Assembly: GCA_046153505.1 (NCBI GenBank)
Contig: JBJXDT010000074.1
Coordinates: 1-14,190 of the forward strand
Length of the DNA: 14,190 bases
Source of the DNA: JBJXDT01 sp046153505
GTDB taxonomy: Bacteria; Pseudomonadota; Gammaproteobacteria; Burkholderiales; Methylophilaceae
Direction of reading: 5' to 3'
Below, in pieces: positions 13,938 to 14,190 of the stretch. The number at the start of each line of letters is the position of its first letter. The stretch's first letter is position 1. Made by a program: the position numbers and the translations under genes. The notes below the pieces were generated by a model. The model saw only the letters and a program-made list of their open reading frames with translations, was not told the origin of the DNA and ran no database searches.

Positions 13938-14190
13938 ATTGGCAATGAAAGATACAAGGTTGATTATTTTCGTGATGCAGTTTGCAACAAAGCACTGCGC
14001 GCCAACCTTTTAAAAATAAATAAGTCTCAGCCGCTAGCAGCATGCCGATTGGCGGTGCAATAAAATAAATCCAAATGTCTGTCCAAATGCCTGCTGGAAG
14101 TGCAGAACCAAAGGTGCGCGCTGGATTCATGCTCATGCCAGAAATGGGTGCTTCAAATGTGATGTATAGCGTAATCAGCGCACCTACAAA
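13891..14190 (-). CDS. MIP-family channel (aquaporin-like), C-terminal part
   Basis: Partial gene: the 5' part lies beyond the window. The 99 visible residues include the second NPA loop in GMSMNPARTFGSAL, with the Arg after NPA that forms the selectivity filter, then the last membrane helix (about IWIYFIAPPIGMLLAAETYLF) and a soluble tail with Cys residues (CCKLHHENNQPCIFHCQYG). The frame is open to the window edge upstream of the first ATG (14136), so that ATG is internal. The stop lies inside the following NDH2 fusion gene, so the two are probably translationally coupled. Water, glycerol or small uncharged molecules such as H2O2 are possible substrates, but the visible part cannot decide. 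Confidence 0.9.
   Translation of the reverse strand, partial: FVGALITLYITFEAPISGMSMNPARTFGSALPAGIWTDIWIYFIAPPIGMLLAAETYLFLKGWRAVLCCKLHHENNQPCIFHCQYGEYVPQDSTQHAAK

Noticed and set aside
1..14190. CRISPR arrays, tRNA, rRNA, insertion sequences or a transposase.
   Set aside because: No spaced direct repeats, cloverleaf-like sequences, rRNA segments or transposase motifs were seen on reading both strands.

Overview
The window looks like chromosomal DNA from a betaproteobacterium, most likely a methylotroph of the Methylophilaceae (Methylotenera/Methylophilus-like). This is inferred from moderately AT-rich DNA, the accB-accC-prmA-DUF3426 gene order usual in Betaproteobacteria, a free-standing pqqA (precursor of the methanol dehydrogenase cofactor PQQ), and protein features matching proteobacterial families. 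No database search was possible, so the genus is a guess.

Layout. 42-3580 (+): a tight four-gene run, accB-accC-prmA-zinc-ribbon/DUF3426 protein, with 4-nt gaps or overlaps, covering fatty acid synthesis (biotin carboxylase half of acetyl-CoA carboxylase) and ribosomal protein L11 methylation. 3707-3778 (+): a 23-codon pqqA with its own promoter and terminator and no pqqBCDE beside it. 3825-7518: an oxidative stress block, with oxyR (-) divergent from katG (+). Their shared 250-bp intergenic region holds two ATAA-N7-TTAT dyads, a good oxyR promoter and an unrecognised 23-codon ORF with a strong ribosome binding site. katG is followed by a hairpin terminator and a rubredoxin gene.

7519-8695: a gene-poor, very AT-rich stretch. 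It holds a 22-residue lysine-rich peptide gene (-), a 10-bp perfect hairpin, a nested palindromic element (8065-8132), a second stem-loop, a decayed GNAT acetyltransferase (-) and a 17-bp palindrome. This is the accessory-looking part of the window.

8696-10476 (+): an OmpR-type response regulator and a histidine kinase with almost no periplasmic loop. 10510-14190 (-): a converging run of a MIP-family channel (cut by the window edge), a 730-residue fusion of two DoxX-like membrane domains to a type II NADH dehydrogenase, and a membrane PAS-GAF protein that stops before any output domain.

The genes share a redox theme: peroxide sensing and removal (OxyR, KatG), electron carriers (rubredoxin), quinone reduction (NDH-2 fusion) and a PQQ precursor. 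I do not see a complete new defence or mobile system. The best candidates for undescribed biology are the 23-codon ORF ahead of katG, the orphan pqqA, the DoxX-DoxX-NDH2 fusion with its downstream PAS-GAF sensor, and the nested palindrome at 8065-8132.
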